From: Bacillaceae bacterium IKA-2
GTDB lineage: Bacteria > Bacillota > Bacilli > Bacillales > Anaerobacillaceae
DNA length: 64,000 bases
Direction: 5' to 3'
NCBI GenBank assembly: GCA_031761875.1
Contig: CP134492.1
Span: forward strand, 3,906,001 to 3,970,000
Shown in pieces: positions 63,558-64,000 of the stretch; position 1 is the stretch's first letter, and each line of letters opens with the position of its first letter. A program made the translations under genes and the position numbers. The notes beneath the pieces are model-generated. The model was not told the origin of the DNA, searched no databases, and saw only the letters and a list, made by a program, of their open reading frames with translations.

Positions 63558-63657
63558 ATCAGGTAAGCAAGTGAATATTTACTATTTACTATATACTTCA
63601 TCAATAAATCTTAAACTATTGATGAAATGCTATTTTTTAAGAGAGGGGGCGCAGATA

Positions 63658-64000
63658 ATGAATGGACTTTCGATGACAAACATGAGTAGTTATCATGATC
63701 ATATGAAGTTTATACGCTATAGCATGGCTACTCGCATCAATAAAGCAGGCAATGATCCGGCGGGTTTAGCAATTTCCGAAAAAATGCGTGGCCAATTTCG
63801 TGGTGACGATGTCGCCGTTCGTAATATGCAGGATAGTCAGTCATTATCTAGAACTGCTGAAGGCGCCCTCGATCAATCACACTCTGTGTTACAGAGAATG
63901 CGCGAGCTTTCGATACAAGCCAATAACGGTATGCTAACTGAAAGCGACCGTGGTCACATTCAAAAAGAATTTAGTGGACTTCAAGATACATTAGCTGCAA
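63658..64000 (+). CDS. Flagellin-like protein, cut by the window edge
   Basis: The visible 114 codons encode a flagellin N-terminal domain: NDPAGLAISEKMRGQFRG, RNMQDSQSLSRTAEGALDQS, LQRMRELSIQANNG. The conserved D1 helices are present. The first 20 residues (MNGLSMTNMSSYHDHMKFIR) differ from ordinary flagellin, which begins MRINHNIAAL. It is therefore probably a paralogue rather than the main filament protein. GAGGGGG lies before the ATG. The gene is divergent from hisZ and continues beyond 64000. Confidence 0.85.
   Translation, partial: MNGLSMTNMSSYHDHMKFIRYSMATRINKAGNDPAGLAISEKMRGQFRGDDVAVRNMQDSQSLSRTAEGALDQSHSVLQRMRELSIQANNGMLTESDRGHIQKEFSGLQDTLAA

Overview
The window is a low-GC Firmicutes chromosome segment, almost certainly Bacillaceae. 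The evidence is the gene order ssrA-smpB-rnr-est, eno-gpmI-tpiA-pgk-gapA-cggR, sigL, clpP-crh-whiA-yvcK-rapZ-yvcI-trxB and hisIFAHBDGZ, together with a Crh paralogue of HPr, a Bacillus-type CggR operator and a CtsR-type site at clpP. A TRAP transporter (an ion-coupled uptake system) and several strongly acidic exported proteins would fit a salt- or alkali-tolerant bacillus, but that is inference.

Layout. 1-1560: a solo TnpB element inserted just upstream of a Met-rich exported protein. 1.6-8.7 kb: an envelope metal/redox region with a lipoprotein multicopper oxidase, a tiny CxxC lipoprotein, an ABC exporter, a Cys-rich membrane peptide, and a His-rich membrane protein coupled to a polyferredoxin membrane protein. 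Three of these transcription units share an 11-bp-period direct repeat placed like a response-regulator operator. 8.9-9.7 kb: eight tandem 52-bp hairpin units, a terminator and a decayed toxin-antitoxin remnant. 9.7-10.4 kb: a methyltransferase. 10.9-21.5 kb: a hydroxybutyrate/acetoacetate-type catabolic cluster (3-hydroxybutyrate dehydrogenase, ScoAB, a second CoA-transferase, SDR, thiolase with an OB-fold partner, TRAP DctPQM) facing a TetR regulator. 21.8-26.4 kb: a class D sortase and its likely LPNTA-anchored GH16 glucanase. 27.5-33 kb: tmRNA, SmpB, RNase R, two esterase-like hydrolases and an oppositely oriented secG. 33.2-37 kb: a large secreted subtilase. 38-46 kb: the lower-glycolysis operon under CggR. 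46-55 kb: sigL, clpP, crh, whiA, yvcK, rapZ, a NUDIX gene and trxB. 55-63 kb: a TPR protein and the complete his operon. The right edge cuts a flagellin-like gene.

The intergenic DNA is unusually rich in repeats. There are five copies of a 70-140 bp palindromic element with TGAATTTCATAAT ends. Three copies of a roughly 120-bp long hairpin show compensatory base changes, and a second hairpin type with the same linker lies beside sigL. A third inverted-repeat element, a 13-bp palindrome GGTGTCAGACACC repeated near gene ends, simple sequence repeats and duplicated terminators complete the set. These, and the shared direct-repeat operators of the metal/redox region, are the least explained signals here.

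Start codons were moved from the longest reading frame wherever a ribosome binding site or family alignment clearly favoured an internal start; each case is stated.
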